A stretch of DNA of 64,000 bases from Steromphala cineraria (taxonomy: Eukaryota > Mollusca > Gastropoda > Trochida > Trochidae): assembly GCA_916613615.1 (NCBI GenBank), contig OU744733.1, forward strand, positions 32,341,939-32,405,938. The letters are read 5' to 3'. The notes beneath the pieces are model-generated. The model was not told where the DNA came from and did no database searches. It saw only the letters and a program-made list of their open reading frames with translations. Positions within the stretch are counted from its first letter, which is position 1; each line of letters starts with the position of its first letter. A program made the position numbers and the translations under genes. Below are positions 32,158-44,936 of this stretch, piece by piece.

Positions 32158-33961
32158 CATACAACCTCTTGTGTGATACAAAATGGTTATTTATCAGAAT
32201 TCTTTGATAATGAAAGGGGCTGCAGACAGGGCGATCTATTGTCACCATATATTTTCCTCTTTGTGGCTGAAATCTTAGGATGTATGATAAGAAATAATGA
32301 AAAAATTCAAGGTATTGTAATTGATGATATGGAATATAAATTAGGTCAATATGCTGATGATACACAATTATTTTTAGATGGTTCTGAATAAGTCTATATG
32401 CAGCTATTGAAACTATAAATGCTTTCTATAAAATGTCAGGTTTGAAAATTAATATTGACAAGACTAAAGCGATCTGGATTGGCTCAAAGGCAGGCAGTGA
32501 ACAAGCTTTGTGTACTGATTTAGATATAGAATGGTACAAAGAAGAGTTTGAAGTATTAGGAATAAAATTTACTCCAAATCTAAATGACTTATGGGTGATC
32601 AATACAAGGAAAAAGCTTGAAGAAATAAACAGATTATTGTCATTGATTGGGAAAATTACTGTCATTAAAACATTAGCCCTTTCTAAATTAGTGCATATTT
32701 TCAGCTCTTTGCCCAACCCTTCATATGACTTTATCAAATCTCTTGAACAAATCTTTTTCAAATTCATATGGAATGATAAAAATGATAAGATTAAAAGAAG
32801 CACTTTGAAAAGATTAAAGACTGAAGGAGGATTGGGTATGGTAGATGTCCAAACATTTATTGAAGCTTTGAAATTATCTTCTCTCAGATTTTACTGTAAA
32901 AAAAATTCTATTTATAACCCTGCAAATATTCCATACCATAATATTCTTCAATATGGATCAAATATCAATAAGATACTAAATATTGAAAACCCATTTTGGA
33001 AAGATGTCTTAAAAGCATGGAATAAATATTTTAAAACTTTTAGTCTTGAAAAGTATAAACTTGATGATTTTCTTGCAGAACCGCTATAGCTAAACCATAA
33101 TAATAAAAATCCCTATTTTATTATCAGAAATTGGGCCAAAATGGGCCTTATGACAGTAAAGGACTTATGCGATGAAAATGGTTTTATGCCCTTTGATAAA
33201 TTACAATTGAAATATAAGATTAGAGGTACAGTTTTAGATTATAACTATTTACTTCATATCTTGCCCAACTGTTTAAAATCTTTAATCAAAAGCACCAAAT
33301 TCATTCCTACCAGTACATATAATTTGTATTTCAGTACTTACCAAAGAAATATTTTGAAGTATACAAAAGGATCAAGATTTTTTTATGATAAGTTTATTTC
33401 CAATAATGTTAAACTTGAGCTTTGTAAAAAATGGGAAGTGATATTTAATGACTATGACTTGGACTGGAATAACATTTTCAATTCATACAGACATGGCTTG
33501 AAAGATGTAAAACTCCTTGATTTTCAATATAGATTTTTGCAAAGAGTTATATATACCAAAAAAGAATTGTTGAAGATGCATCTTGTTGACATAATCTGTG
33601 TGCTTTCTGTAAGGAGACTCCTGAGAGTATTTGTCATGTATATTGGGATTGCAGTGTAACCAAAACTTTTTGGAATGAACTTGAAATTTGGATAAATAGG
33701 CAATTACAATTCAAAATAATTATTTCGAAATACTTGATTTGGTTTCTTGAAATAAATAATATTTTGATGAATCAAATCCTTCTCTCTGCCAAAAAATATA
33801 TAAATTTATGTAACATAAAAAATTTAATTCCAAAACTGAGTAACTATCAAAACATTCTACAAGAAATATATTTTGTTGAAAAATATATTTCCAAAAGAAA
33901 CAATGAAACGACTGCATTCAACAGCAAATGGAAATCACTAATCCCAATATTCAAGAAATGA
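32158..33961 (+). pseudogene. LINE (L1/Tx1-like) reverse transcriptase and C-terminal fragment, frameshifted
   Basis: The sequence runs through RT motifs GCRQGDLLSPYIF and QYADDTQLF (catalytic YADD), then SGLKINIDKTKAIWIGS, LGIKF and the thumb/C-terminal region. A one-base frameshift near 32388 separates GSE from SLYAAIETINAFYKMSG. An in-frame TAG lies at 33087-33089. Another frameshift near 33595 precedes a CCHC-like knuckle (LCAFCKETPESICHVYWDC) and the C-terminal FNSKWKSLIPIFKK. Together with the missing middle this is a dead copy. Reverse transcription of its own RNA would have been the ancestral function. Most of the frame is still readable, so decay is moderate. Confidence 0.85.
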
Positions 33962-34066
33962 TATTATATGGCTTTAAAAAGAGCCTTTTCAGCTCATACT
34001 ATTTATTATGTTTGTTGTAAAATTTGAAATATTTCATGTATAATATACTTTTTATATGCTGTGTTA

Positions 34067-34125
34067 CTCTTGGGAACAAATAAAAATAAAAAAAAAATAA
34101 AAAAAAGGGAAAAAATTTTTTTAAA
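34067..34125 (+). other. A-rich 3' tail of the LINE
   Basis: An A-rich run (gaacaaataaaaataaaaaa followed by further A/T tracts) follows the LINE coding remnant by about 100 bp. This is consistent with the 3' end of a poly(A)-type retroelement. Confidence 0.5.
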
Positions 34126-34254
34126 ATATTGATGCGAGGTGAGGTTTGGTGAAGTAATATTGGTATTAACGCCGCTTCCATCAGTAATTAACTTATATCA
34201 TGGCTGAAAGTATTATTGCAGGAAGAGTTGAGATGAGGTGATTTGGGGTTTAAC

Positions 34255-34580
34255 GCGCTTTCAAGAGTATTTCACATACATAAAATTCCTAGTGTCTACA
34301 GTAAATTTCGTTTTAGTGTTTTACATTTGCATATTGAGGTTGGCAGATTTTCAAAACCAGCTACTCTTTTATCTGACAGAACTTGTAAATATTGTGAATT
34401 AAAAATAATTGCAGATACAATCATTTTTGATTAATTGTAAGTTTTATTCTGATTTAGATATGATATTTGATAAAAAAATAATGCTGATCTCTCTATTTTA
34501 TGATCGTTCACCAGTTGAACAGCTGTGTTATTAAGTTAATAGCCAGTTTGTTACTTCTCTCTCTGCACTAATTAATTTAA
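34255..34580 (+). pseudogene. C-terminal relic of a second LINE
   Basis: The frame reads KFRFSVLHLHIEVGRFSKPA, then TCKYCE. After frameshifts it continues CKFYSDLDMIFDKK and FYDRSPVEQLCY. The pattern LH.LEIE.GR...P...R.C.YC followed by C..Y is familiar from the C-terminal zinc-knuckle region of non-LTR ORF2 proteins. It is not in frame with the RT fragment upstream and looks like a separate family. Confidence 0.5.
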
Positions 34581-34779
34581 TGCTTCAATGACGAAGTTAT
34601 TTCATACCACCAAAAAACATTTTACCCCATCCATTGTACTTGTTAATAACATATTTTAATGTAACAATATGTCAACTTGTCTCATAGGCTGTTCCCCAGG
34701 ATTTTTTAACATTCTTAAATTATGCAATACAATGTTAAAACAATATGTTGCAAATTAATGAAATATATTTCTTCTTCTT

Positions 34780-35005
34780 CTCTTAATAGCAGCTGCTAGT
34801 ATTATTGCTGGGAGAAAGCCCGCAACGCTATTGTAAAAATGCATTGGGGTGAAACCTGCGAGCAGGAACAATCGAACCATCGGCGGTACTGCACTAGAAG
34901 TCAGTGTAGCGTTGCCTCAAACCTTACTGTGTGAAGAAAAATTCTTCACGTGAAATTGTTGAGCCCCTGGCGGGAAAATAACTCGAACGTGTAAACCACT
35001 GCGCC
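34780..35005 (-). repeat. tRNA-derived SINE relics
   Basis: On the minus strand two segments have tRNA-like internal promoter remnants. One is ctgacttctagtgcag with GGTTCGATTG at ~34870-34915; the other is agtggtttaca with GTTCGAGTT at ~34960-34995. Both are degenerate. A related sequence (tattattgcaggaagag) lies at ~34210. Confidence 0.4.
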
Positions 35006-35126
35006 CCTAAAATTAATATTGAAAGATTGTCAGTCCTTTGTAGGTCAGTGGATAAAAGAATGGCTTCACTTCTCGTTTTTCATGATCGACAGAAATATTT
35101 CCCTTACCAGTTGTCAATTCTTTAGT

Positions 35127-35599
35127 AGGATCACATATGTCAAATTTCGAAATCGATGTTATTACATCGGTAATAAACCACCAACTTTTACTGAAAATAA
35201 CAAGTTAAAGGTCACAAAGTAAATTTAAACGAAAATACGGCCATTCAAAGTCAGGATTTTGATCGAAAACCGGACAATGTGGTTCGAGTGGCCCGCGCAA
35301 TTTCGCCAAACCTAATCATGAAACCTTGTCATAAGCCGACAGGAAGATATATTCGATTCGATAGTGTTTACTAGGTATTGTAACTAATAGGTAGATTAAT
35401 TGGATGCATAATTTCGAATATAAAACATATTTGAGATATTTTCTTGATTTTTCCATAAAATCAAGCATTTCAGAGGTATTATGCATGAATTGATGTATTT
35501 GCAAGTCCAGTGATGAGATATTAACTTCAATCAGCATATTAGATATTTTGTAGCTTATCAAGACCAAATAAAATTTTAAGAAAGATACTCTGTGTCACT
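35127..35599 (+). mobile_element. TTAA-flanked MITE family 2, copy C (5' truncated)
   Basis: It aligns with 17042-17531 and 52208-52696 from aggatcacatatgtc to the right terminus actctgtgtcact, but lacks the first ~20 bp and the left TTAA. It is the most diverged of the three. Confidence 0.8.
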
Positions 35600-35865
35600 T
35601 AAATTTTTCAACTGGTTGTATAATGTACATGTTATGTAATTTATTATGTGTAAAAACTGGAATTTCTCATTGAATCAGTTTTTTAAAAAAAATATCCTGA
35701 TACTTCTGTCTTTCTAAAATTTGATGTTATGTTATAGAAGTGATTTTAAGAGTATATTGTTTGACAATTCAGTATTCATATTTGAATTTCTTATTACATG
35801 TATGATTGTTTGCAAGAGAGAGGAGTAAGCTACTTTTAATTTTTTTTGGTAATTAAAAATAAATG

Positions 35866-35927
35866 AGTGAGTGAGTTAGTGCTTAATGCCGCTTAGGCAA
35901 TGTTTCAGCCATTAGCGGCTGGACAAA
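35866..35927 (+). repeat. GTGAGTGAGT repeat, copy C
   Basis: gtgagtgagttagtgcttaa followed by tgccgcttaggcaatgtttcagccattagcgg. It abuts the A/T-rich tail of the SINE at 35930-36418. Confidence 0.6.
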
Positions 35928-35929
35928 TA

Positions 35930-36418
35930 AATTATTATTATTATATGAATATTTATATAGCGCACATTTCCATTCACTCATGGTTGGTAAAGGCGCTTAC
36001 ATTGTTTCCCCTGGTCAATGGCATACTTTCACTGTCCAATCATTTTTCCAATTCAACTCCCTGGGGAGTATTCAATCGGCATCCAAGATATGTGGCGCTC
36101 ATGTTAGAGACCATTCTATGCCTTACAGGGTACCTATTCACAGCTGGGTGAACTGAGACACATAGTCACAGCAGTTTGTCCAACACTGCTGAGCGCTGAT
36201 AACTGACAGCTCGGCGTATGCACGTCTTCATGTATCCACCATCCAGCCACTGACATGAAATCGTGCGCAGTTTTTGTTGCACTACACACTGTGACACTTA
36301 AAGAGTTCTAACAGAGGTGAACTCCAGGTTTTTACATCTTGGTCAGGATGGGATTTGAACTCCAGACCTCAGCAACGTGAGATCGGCGCTAGTGCTGACT
36401 GAGCTATCCCGTACCCCA
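35930..36418 (-). mobile_element. tRNA-derived SINE
   Basis: On the minus strand the head (from 36418) reads ggggtacgggatagctcagt, with an RNA polymerase III A box TAGCTCAGTCAG and a B box AGTTCAAATCCC about 45 nt later. A ~400-bp body follows (including gcgctatataaatattcat) and a tail of AAT repeats at about 35932-35945. This is a full-length-looking SINE of ~490 bp, typical of molluscan genomes. Confidence 0.75.
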
Positions 36419-37954
36419 AATGAACCAATTGTTTAGATAAACAACAAAAGCAAAACTGTAGTATATCATTGTTTATGTGGGTTTAGGTAATATACAACAA
36501 ATGTTAATTACATAATATATCTCTATATAAAAACGGCTTAGGACTCGCCACAATGTTTCTCATCTTCATGAAATAAACAAAGAAAGGAAATCTTTTATTG
36601 TCCTGTAGTTTGATTATGCCATTGGGGTATGAAAGACGTTTCCTCTGTTACATCAATGAGAACATTAGCCACAAATTTGATATGTCAATTAATGAAATAA
36701 GAGTTGTTGCAATTCTTAGCCCAAAATATGTTTTAAAGTTAATGTTCTTGATATGAATGATAAATTCATAATATTATACAAATTAGCACAATCAAAACAA
36801 TTGAACCAGCTTGTTACATTTGAAAATGTTCTTGAAATAAATGATCAATTCAAAATCATATACAAAATAGCACAATCCAAACAATTTTAACAGCTTGTTG
36901 AAATTTGAAAATGTTCTCTCAATGAATTACCAGCTGACTTCTCATGAAGCAAAAAGACATAGCTCGGAAGCATACATAAAATCAGAACATGTATATTGTG
37001 TTAGAGCAGTATCTAACAGAAGGCTGAAAACAATTGTTAATCTGGCTAAGAGATACTGGAAGACCTAGGTATAAAAGCTAAATGTACATAGCATAATCAT
37101 CAATGTCTATACGGGTATGCATGATATACATTATTTAGATTGAGTTTGAATATATGTCATATTTGATTTGATATTTGATATTCTAACTATATAGTTCCAT
37201 GTTATTTTCAATGTCTCGAGTATATCTTGATATATCTATAACAAAAAATGAATATTACAAAATGATGTTTTGATAATGCTTGTAATTTTCATAACAAAAT
37301 TTGCCTAGGACATTAATATGCATGATAAACTGAATTTATTTCAACATTGTAATATTTATTATTACTAAGGAAGAATTTCATACACTTCACCAAAGAAATG
37401 TCATAAGTCTTCAACAAATTGTTATACAAATTTGTAAATGGGTTTATGAAACATTTAACATCGTAGATTCGTGTTCTTATAAAAATACTAAGAAAAATAT
37501 CTTGGTACATTCATTTCCCCACATTTTGTATCTTATTGCACTGCTTTAAGAATATCAAAGGAACATTGTTTACATGCATCATATAAAACATGGACAATAG
37601 ATCACAAACATAACACTTTCACAGATAACTTTTTGCAATCTCAAAAAATCTCAACAATTTTAACATGAATAAACTAATATAAAAAAAGTATTTCCATAAG
37701 CTTATTCATAATCATAGTGCAGTAAGCATAGAGCAAGTATTGTATAATAATTAATTATTTATAATAATAAACAAATTTTGTATGTAAGGAAAGATTCAAT
37801 TACTGTCCACATTCACTTGACTAATATTATATATCAAGTTAGGAGGGTGGGTCCATTCTTATGATCTTAATTGAGGGTTAAAACTAAGTAGGAGGTACAA
37901 ACCACACAATGTGTTTATAAACTTGGGAAACAACCAGTCATAAATTAAGTTTAA

Positions 37955-38309
37955 AGGGGCTGTAGCACGTTTTTTTTAAATTTTCTATTTTCAATTTTTA
38001 ACTTACAATTCTATGTTAATGCTAAATGTATTATTTTTGAAAGTGTCAAAAATCTCATTACCCAAACCAATCCTCCATAGTCGAGATCAAATAATAAAAA
38101 TTCACATTATGTCCATTGGCGGCCATTTTTGTGTGAACAGCTTTAATTAATTTTGCGTAAGAATATGGAATTGCATGGCTGAACTTTACATTATATGTTT
38201 GATTTATTACTGCTTCATTAGTTAAAAATCATTGTCTTTCAATTGGAACCTATTATTTTCATTTCCTGACAGCACCTTATATTGCCCCTAAAAACGTGCT
38301 ACTGCCCCT
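37955..38309 (+). mobile_element. TTAA-flanked MITE family 1, copy 4
   Basis: A 355-bp copy, more diverged than the others, with termini AGGGGCTGTAGCACG and CGTGCTACTGCCCCT. TTAA lies on the left (37951-37954) and a mutated TTTA on the right. Confidence 0.85.
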
Positions 38310-40239
38310 TTTAGTTTAAAGCCATCTATTGTATTTGCTTTTGATCTTGGATAAACACTATCCAAAGCTGCATAATTCTACACTATTATCATTGTCTGTG
38401 AATCTTCATGCACATTATAAAAGCTAGAGAAACCGACAAACATAACAGATATTGCTGTAGTAAATAAAAACAATACATTTCTTCCTTTAATTTTGACAAA
38501 ATGATTCAAAATACACAGTCAAACATGGTTCAGTGCTGCAAATGATTGGCTTTTAAGTAGTAAAGTTGTATAACTTCTAGTTTTTAATGTTGTATCAAAA
38601 AATACAAAATGAAAAATAGTAGTAACCAATTTGGTAGACATATGCCTTGTGGTTTATGATGAATTTTCAAACTTACTTTAAAATATAAAATTAAGATAGA
38701 GAGTTGGCATTTTCTTTATTCTAAAGAATTGTATAAGTATATATGCATATTAAGCAGTATTCTTACTAGAAATGAGTTTATCAATTGTTATTTGCTTAAA
38801 AGATTAGCTAACAGAACCAAAGAAAAGCCAATTTTATACATTCTTGGATTAGCTTGTACACTATAAACCATTATGATGTTAAAATATTTGTGGTCAAATA
38901 ACAGGAATTCCTGGCATTCTTAAAGAAGGTTTTAAGGTTCCTAAGGTGAAGATTAAAAACAAATCTCAGAACCACCTGGTTATCATCAGTACTTTCTTCT
39001 AGCATTGCCAAAGATTGCAGTCATATCAGTACATCTACAGACTACAAATATTCATAAATGATTACTTTCCAATAAGTATGAAGTGATGGTTATCCACTGG
39101 ATACATAGTATATTGAAGACTTCAATAATCTTGAGTCATAATTATATACACAGTCAAGCACACCAGCCAACTTTCATATCCTCATTTAACCTTCTACAGT
39201 CTAGCCATAAATGGTTCCACTGTGCTTAAAAGATGAAACACAACTAACATGCTACAAATCCTTGAGGGCATTTCTGACATTTCAACGTAAACAACGTAAT
39301 TCCGCATTACCCGCCTACCCAACAGCCATTGATATTTCACTGTGCTTATCAATGCAAATCAACTACTGTGCCTAAAGTCCTTGAGGACATTCTGGTATAC
39401 AAGAGCCTGCTTGTCATACATTAACACCAGGCTCCTGTCTGACAGGCAACAGTCAAAACTGTTTTCATTACCATGACAGAAGATCATTGAGTTATACAGA
39501 ACTCTGTGCCGTCTGCAGTCACCATTAGAAATCTCTTTTTTGTAAAAGCGACATGGTGGCTGTTAGCAAATATAATGATATCTTTGCGTCTTCTCAACTA
39601 CCATGATATCTTGGCATCTCCTCTTTCAACTAAAGTGGCATGAACTGCTTTGGTTGCCAGCAACATCTACTTTCATTGTTTTAAGAGACAACTATTTTCC
39701 CTGGAGCACATTCATGATATCAAGTAGGCTTGTGTTTCATCCCAGTCCAGGGTACTGTTCCTTGTTTCTTCTTTGGACCTTAGCCATAAGCTGCAGCATC
39801 TTCCTAAAATCTGTTTTGTCAATATGGAAGTTTGGTTACTAACAAAAAATTGCACCAAAATGACACAAGGTTGTTTATGGAACATGTAGGTTGCAGTAGC
39901 AACAACTCCCTTCTGCTGTTAGTAACATCTTTGTCAACAGTTGTATTGAGTGACCTATTACTTAGTGCCGCCGGGACAACAACTCAGACATCATCAGTCT
40001 TATGTTTGAACAGGTTTTCAGAAAATATATTATCTTTAAACCTAAGAAACTTGTAAAACCAATAGCATCAGTGTTATCAATGCAATTATCTGCCATAGTA
40101 ACATATAAGTAACATTAAATGTACCTTCTAGCAAGAGCATCATTCATAACAGTCTTGGATAAAAAAGGATCAATATTGTGAAAATATCATCTTGCCACAT
40201 CACATGAATATGAACAGTTCAATGACTTGTTGTTTCAAC

Positions 40240-40460
40240 AACAGCTCGGCAGCAGCAGCAACATGAGCTTCAACTGGAATATCAACACATGGTGCTGACT
40301 CCAACAACAAGTAGCTGCAGTTACATCAATTGCACCTGCCATAGCTAAATCAGCTGCACTATCAGCAGCAGATGTAAATATATCACGGCAGTTGCTACAG
40401 CAACCTCAGCAGCTGCAACAGCCAATCCGGCAGCTGCAACAGTTACACAAACTGGAACAC
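40240..40460. repeat. CAG/GCAGCTGCAACAG low-complexity tract
   Basis: Irregular repetition of cagcagcagcaac, gcagctgcaacag and related units on the plus strand. The minus-strand open frame (40345-40530) rich in Ala/Val is a by-product. It probably lies in the COBL 3' UTR. Confidence 0.5.
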
Positions 40461-40695
40461 TGTTTGCTCCAGAAACATCATCTGAAGGAGCACAGCATTG
40501 TCCGTAATGCCTTGTAAGGGCCTGGTCCATATGGATGAAGATCTGTGCACCATATTGCTTTCATGAAGAGTCAATCAGAAAAGTCTTTGCTTCATATTAC
40601 TGATTATTTTCCTTCATATCACATGTATACATGTTGGGTATCCGAGTAGTAGAAAATAAAACATTTTTGTTGACCTTTGTGGTAAACCATTATTT

Positions 40696-40737
40696 TCATG
40701 AGGAACCTTCATGCCAATGGGTCTTTTGAATTGGAAC
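40696..40737 (-). CDS. COBL: COBL homologue, last coding exon
   Basis: The acceptor ttacatttcag (AG at 40739-40738) is followed in phase 0 by V-P-I-Q-K-T-H-W-H-E-G-S-S and TGA at 40698-40696. It completes the WH2 domain: the preceding exon ends LKK and this one supplies the V (LKKV), as in classical WH2 sequences. The intron is only 195 nt (40738-40932). Confidence 0.75.
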   Translation of the reverse strand, partial: VPIQKTHWHEGSS

Positions 40738-40932
40738 CTGAAATGTAAAGATGATAAACATTCATAGACTAGGTCAGTAGATAATCTTAACATGGAAAGT
40801 AACTTTAACAATGAGATTTTATTGTATTCTTTTACCTCTGAGCTCAATTCCAGAATTAGATATATACTATTGCCAGCACCTTCTGTTATATATTATTTTG
40901 ATAATATCATCATTAAAGAATAAAAAACCAAC

Positions 40933-42731
40933 CTTCTTTAAATCACCTCTTTCACCAAAACTCCTTATTGCAATCATCAGTTCTTCCCGTGGGTCAAGCT
41001 TTCTCTCAAATCTTGGATCATTCTTCTTTGCTGGTCGATCGGATGCTTTTTTCAGTCCAGCTGTGGATGCAACCAGGGCAACAGGAGCAGGAGGAGGGGG
41101 AGGGGGAGCAGGAACAGCATCTATACCTGATCCACCCGAAGGTCTCGACGATGCTGCTATAACGGTGGCAGATACTGGGTTCACTGTTGTAACTGAGCCC
41201 AGGGATGAAGAAGATAAATTGATGGACGCACTGGAAGTATTTGCAGATGCTTCACCTCTGTTCTTCTGCTGCAAAGAAAGTGCATCCATGCTCTTCTGAA
41301 GCTGTGCCATCATTTGTTGCTGCATCTGCATCTGCATTTGCATCTGCTGTGCTTGCATCTGCTGCATGTTCTGGACATCTGGGTCGATGTTCTGGGCAGC
41401 CAGCAGTTTCTGGTTCTGCTCAAGCTGTTGCTGCCACATTGTAAACTGTTGTTGAAGAAGGTCGTACTGGGCATGAAGAGCTGCCTGTTGTTTCTTGATA
41501 TCCTCATCCTCATCCAGTTCTGAAGACTCTGCTGTTGCTGAAGCTGTTGCTGTGTCACCTGATATGTACACAGGTTTTGCCTGAACAACCTCACTGTATT
41601 CCTCCTCTAGGAATTGTTTTCTCATCTTTTGGTCTGAATCAAGTTTTGAGGTGTCCTGCTTTATGTGATCTAAGTGCTCATCATCCGACTTCCTAAACAC
41701 ACTTGTTCTCATGGCTGGCAAAGCAATCAAGGAAATGGACTTCTCTTCAAGAACATTGTCGATTTCGCCTTCAGAGCTGGGCTGAAAACTTAGCTCAGAA
41801 CATCTGGATTTGACATTGTCCTCATGTTGAGAGTTTGTGAAACTGTCCTCTTGAGAATAACTTGACTGGTAACTTGTGTATGATGTTCCTGCATTGTCTG
41901 ATTGGTAGACTTGAGTCACATGACCAGTATCCAGTGAGGTTGGCCTCTTGGCAGGCTTCACATAGGAAGTTTTTACTCTGCTATCATCAAAATATTTTAT
42001 TTTGGCAAGTTCCTCTTTTGTTATCACAAACTCTTCTTTTACCCGTGGAGGTTTTGGTTTTTCAACGACCTCAGTTTTAGCTTCTGATTGACCATTGATT
42101 TCAAAAGTACTGTAAACAAGGTTTTGATCGGCTGTTCGGGACCGAGGTGAATCCGGCATAACCTGATGCTCTTTTGGGGTTCCATAGTCAGGGATTTTGT
42201 AAGCACCTCCAAAAGTATAAGTGCTTGAAGAAGGCATTGTTACAACAATTTCTTCAACAGACTCACGATATTCCTCTTCATCTTCATCTTCATCTTCATC
42301 TTCATCTTCAGCTTCATTCCTGAACTCAGGAGGAGGAGGAAGTGTATCAACAGGAACGTCAATTTCTGAAACTGCATTATCGGCTGATTTCTCACGACGT
42401 AGCTCAATTGAGTCACGTCGAACATTTAGCCGAGGATGGTCAGGGATATCATCATAACTTGCGTCTGTGGAACCTCCTCGAGATCTTTCATCTTCAAACT
42501 TCTGGACAGATCCCGAGTCAGAAGAAAGTGAGTCCAGTTTAAGGTGATGGGGCTTCTGATCATGGTCATGACGAATCACAGACCCAGTTTCTGAGTTGCT
42601 TTCTGTGTCCGGGAGCGAGATGCTGGTGGTATCTGATACTTCTGAATCAGCTTTCTCAGTCAGGTGACTCATCTTCTCCACAAACATGGCCATCTCGTTC
42701 TTGTAGCCTGATTCCGTCTCCAGCTCAGATT
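40933..42731 (-). CDS. COBL: COBL homologue, large exon with polyQ/M tract, proline tract and WH2 domain
   Basis: A 599-codon exon from acceptor attttcccag (AG at 42733-42732, phase 1) to donor TTAAAGAAG|GTTGGT. It encodes a long acidic, Ser-rich, presumably disordered region with an (ED)n run at ~42265-42315. A Gln/Met-rich coiled-coil-prone segment follows (QQQFTMWQQQLEQNQKLLAA and MQQMQAQQMQMQM, ~41300-41460), then a proline run (APPPPPPPAP at ~41085-41110, a likely profilin or SH3 ligand). The C-terminal WH2 is DPREELMIAIRSFGERGDLK K (~40933-41000). WH2 binds G-actin. Vertebrate COBL has three WH2 domains and COBLL1 one, so this single-WH2 layout is COBLL1-like. The plus-strand frames over this exon are shadows. 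Confidence 0.85.
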
Positions 42732-44105
42732 CTGGGAAAATATGGAGGTCAGCATTTAGAGTTTTGTAAAAAAAGATTTGTTCAGTAAATATTGGTATAG
42801 TACACAAATTGAAAACACATATTATTGAGCATTATCTTTATGAATGACTTAGACATTGAAATCTCGAGTTGCTAGAACTAAAATAAGAACAAATCAAATT
42901 TAGGTAAAAAGGAAGGATAGGATGTTTGAAAGCTAAAATGGGTCAAATTTGCAAGTATTGCCTTTTTTGTATAATTTGATTGTAGATTTCTCAATGATTA
43001 GGAAATATTCAATCTCATTGAAATATGATCAAGCCAAAGGCTCACATTTCCATTTTTGTACCATATAAACTTAATATCATATCCTAAAATAAATAAATAA
43101 TTCAAAGGATGACATTAAGATCTTATTTCAATGTGATAAGGGATAAGGGATTTCAATTATTATTTATTGAATTACATATGGAGGTATGGGTACCCATAAC
43201 CTAAAAAAGCATAATACATTCTGAATGGAGACACATTCTTAAATACCAGTTAAAAACTACAAAGGCATTCAAAACTACCGGTAATGAAAAAGGTGCATAG
43301 TATAAATAACATTCTAACACACGTATACTGACAAGGAAACTGAAATGTATAATTCACAAGGCAAAGAATAGATAAAAGTAGCAATGTCATTATTTAAAAA
43401 GATTATGATATCATGCTGTACATTATTCAATAAATAAAATGTAAATTTAAAAGTGTAAATACATTTTGTATCACATTTCAAGGCATTCTACAATTTCAAA
43501 AGCATTCAATCCACCAAATTCAAACCATATGAACACTACTAAATACATCTATATGCATAACAAGCAAACCATGGATGCCAAGAAACTCCATAAAAGCAAA
43601 GACCTAAAAGAATCATGATTACTATCAAAATTCTTTACATTTCAGTTCCCATGATAACTCTTAAAATAAATAATAAAAATAAAAAGCATTTAGTCATGAC
43701 TTGTAATTAATATTTACATTATTCAAATTGTGATCTCTATATCTACACTGTGAAATCTATTCCTAAACTAAACAAAGCACTAGATGAAATAAATTTTGAT
43801 ATTATTTTTACAAATAACTGAAAACAAGATTGTTACTTTTACAATTGTAGCAGTTCCGAATATTATAAATACAAACATCCCGAAGTTAAAAATCAAATCA
43901 ATGTATTAGATTTTAAGAGTTAAGGAATTTAATTATTTCCAAAAGATTTAAAAGTCTGAAATAATAGACTAAAAGACTTGGTAGCAAGAAGAAATAAAAG
44001 CAAGATGGAAGCACACAAGGGAGATAACTCTAGCCACAAACAAACAAAGTGCGAACTAGTCAGGCCAAAAGCAGAGTGACACCTAGTGGTCGAATAGGGA
44101 ACTAC

Positions 44106-44225
44106 CTTGCTCTTCATTTTCTAGGGCTTCCGTCGCCATGGCAATTGTTTGTTCAAAAGCCAAGTTTAAATCCTCAATTGTATTTACGGAAGTTACACTG
44201 CTGTAGCTATTGGTCCTTGAATGGG
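44106..44225 (-). CDS. COBL: COBL homologue, 120-nt exon
   Basis: Encodes AHSRTNSYSSVTSVNTIEDL, then NLAFEQTIAMATEALENEEQ. The donor is AGCAAG|GTAGTT (GT at 44105-44104). The chosen acceptor (ccaattcag, AG at 44227-44226) is the only nearby AG giving the phase-1 entry needed after the exon at 45564. The open frame does extend further upstream, so a different start would need another partner exon. It is a multiple of three and could be skipped without a frameshift. Confidence 0.6.
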
Positions 44226-44605
44226 CTGAATTGGGAGTTATAATTGCGGAATCAGAAAGGATAGAGCTATACATTTCATACATGCGGGGAATAAAGGTCT
44301 ACAGATGTATATCCAAATATTTTTTGAATCTCTAATAAATACCCTTTAAAGTGTAAAGCGATCATGTGCACAAGACTTGATATTAATATGGTTTTACTTC
44401 TTTGAAAGGCATTTTAGAAGATGGAATGACAATAATTCTGAGGAATATATGGATGATTTATCACTTATCTCTGTGTAAGACACTAAATGGGGCGGCGCTT
44501 ATCCACGGGGACTATGAAGAGAGGCAATATAATGTAAATTACATGGATCCACTAGTAAAGGATGCGGGCAATCACGGCTAATGTGGTTTAGACATTAGAA
44601 TAAAA

Positions 44606-44791
44606 TAAATTAAGGGGGGGTGAAAGCCAAACATATAAAGAACAGAAGACACAAGCTTCAATGCCAAAGTTTAGTTACGTTTCGGAGGTCTGATGAAGAG
44701 GAGCTAACGCTCCCCGAAACGTAACTAAACTTTGGCATTGAAGCTTGTGTCTTCTGTTCTTTATGTTTGGCTTTCACCCCCCCTTAATTTA
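44606..44791. other. long-armed perfect hairpin enclosing a hammerhead-ribozyme-like core
   Basis: Two almost perfectly complementary arms of ~75-80 nt (44606-44686, 44716-44791) flank a short centre. The centre reads CTGATGA (44690-44696), a stem-loop ggagc-taac-gctcc, and GAAAC (44716-44720). CUGAUGA-helix II-GAAA is the hammerhead catalytic core, with the arms forming helix III. Helix I between the putative cleavage site and CTGATGA cannot be formed from the few bases available (ggaggt), so it may be defective or act only as a dimer. Confidence 0.45.
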
Positions 44792-44900
44792 ATTCACTTA
44801 TCTCTGTGTAATTACTTTTACTCTTTTCACTAAGTTGTTGTTACTGTGAATTGTACTATTTTACTTATATATATGCCCCTACATCATTACTCTTTCTCTG

Positions 44901-44936
44901 CTTGAGAACGACACAAGTACCTGTGTCGAAACGTCG
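44901..44936 (+). other. second hammerhead-like stem followed by GAAACGTCG
   Basis: cttgagaa is followed by a perfect 7-bp stem (cgacaca at 44909-44915, tgtgtcg at 44922-44928) and GAAACGTCG. The layout matches helix II plus the GAAA of a hammerhead, but the CTGATGA strand is degenerate (CTTGAGAA). Confidence 0.35.

Larger units (their letters stand above)
36419..40695 (-). other. 3' flank and probable 3' UTR of the COBL gene
   Basis: No coding exon was found. The right portion, nearest 40696, is presumably COBL 3' UTR, but I could not fix a poly(A) site among many AATAAA equivalents. It contains MITE copy 4 (37955-38309) and a GCAGCTGCAACAG-rich low-complexity stretch (40240-40460). A diverged ~130-bp direct repeat lies at 39180-39430. 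Confidence 0.4.
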
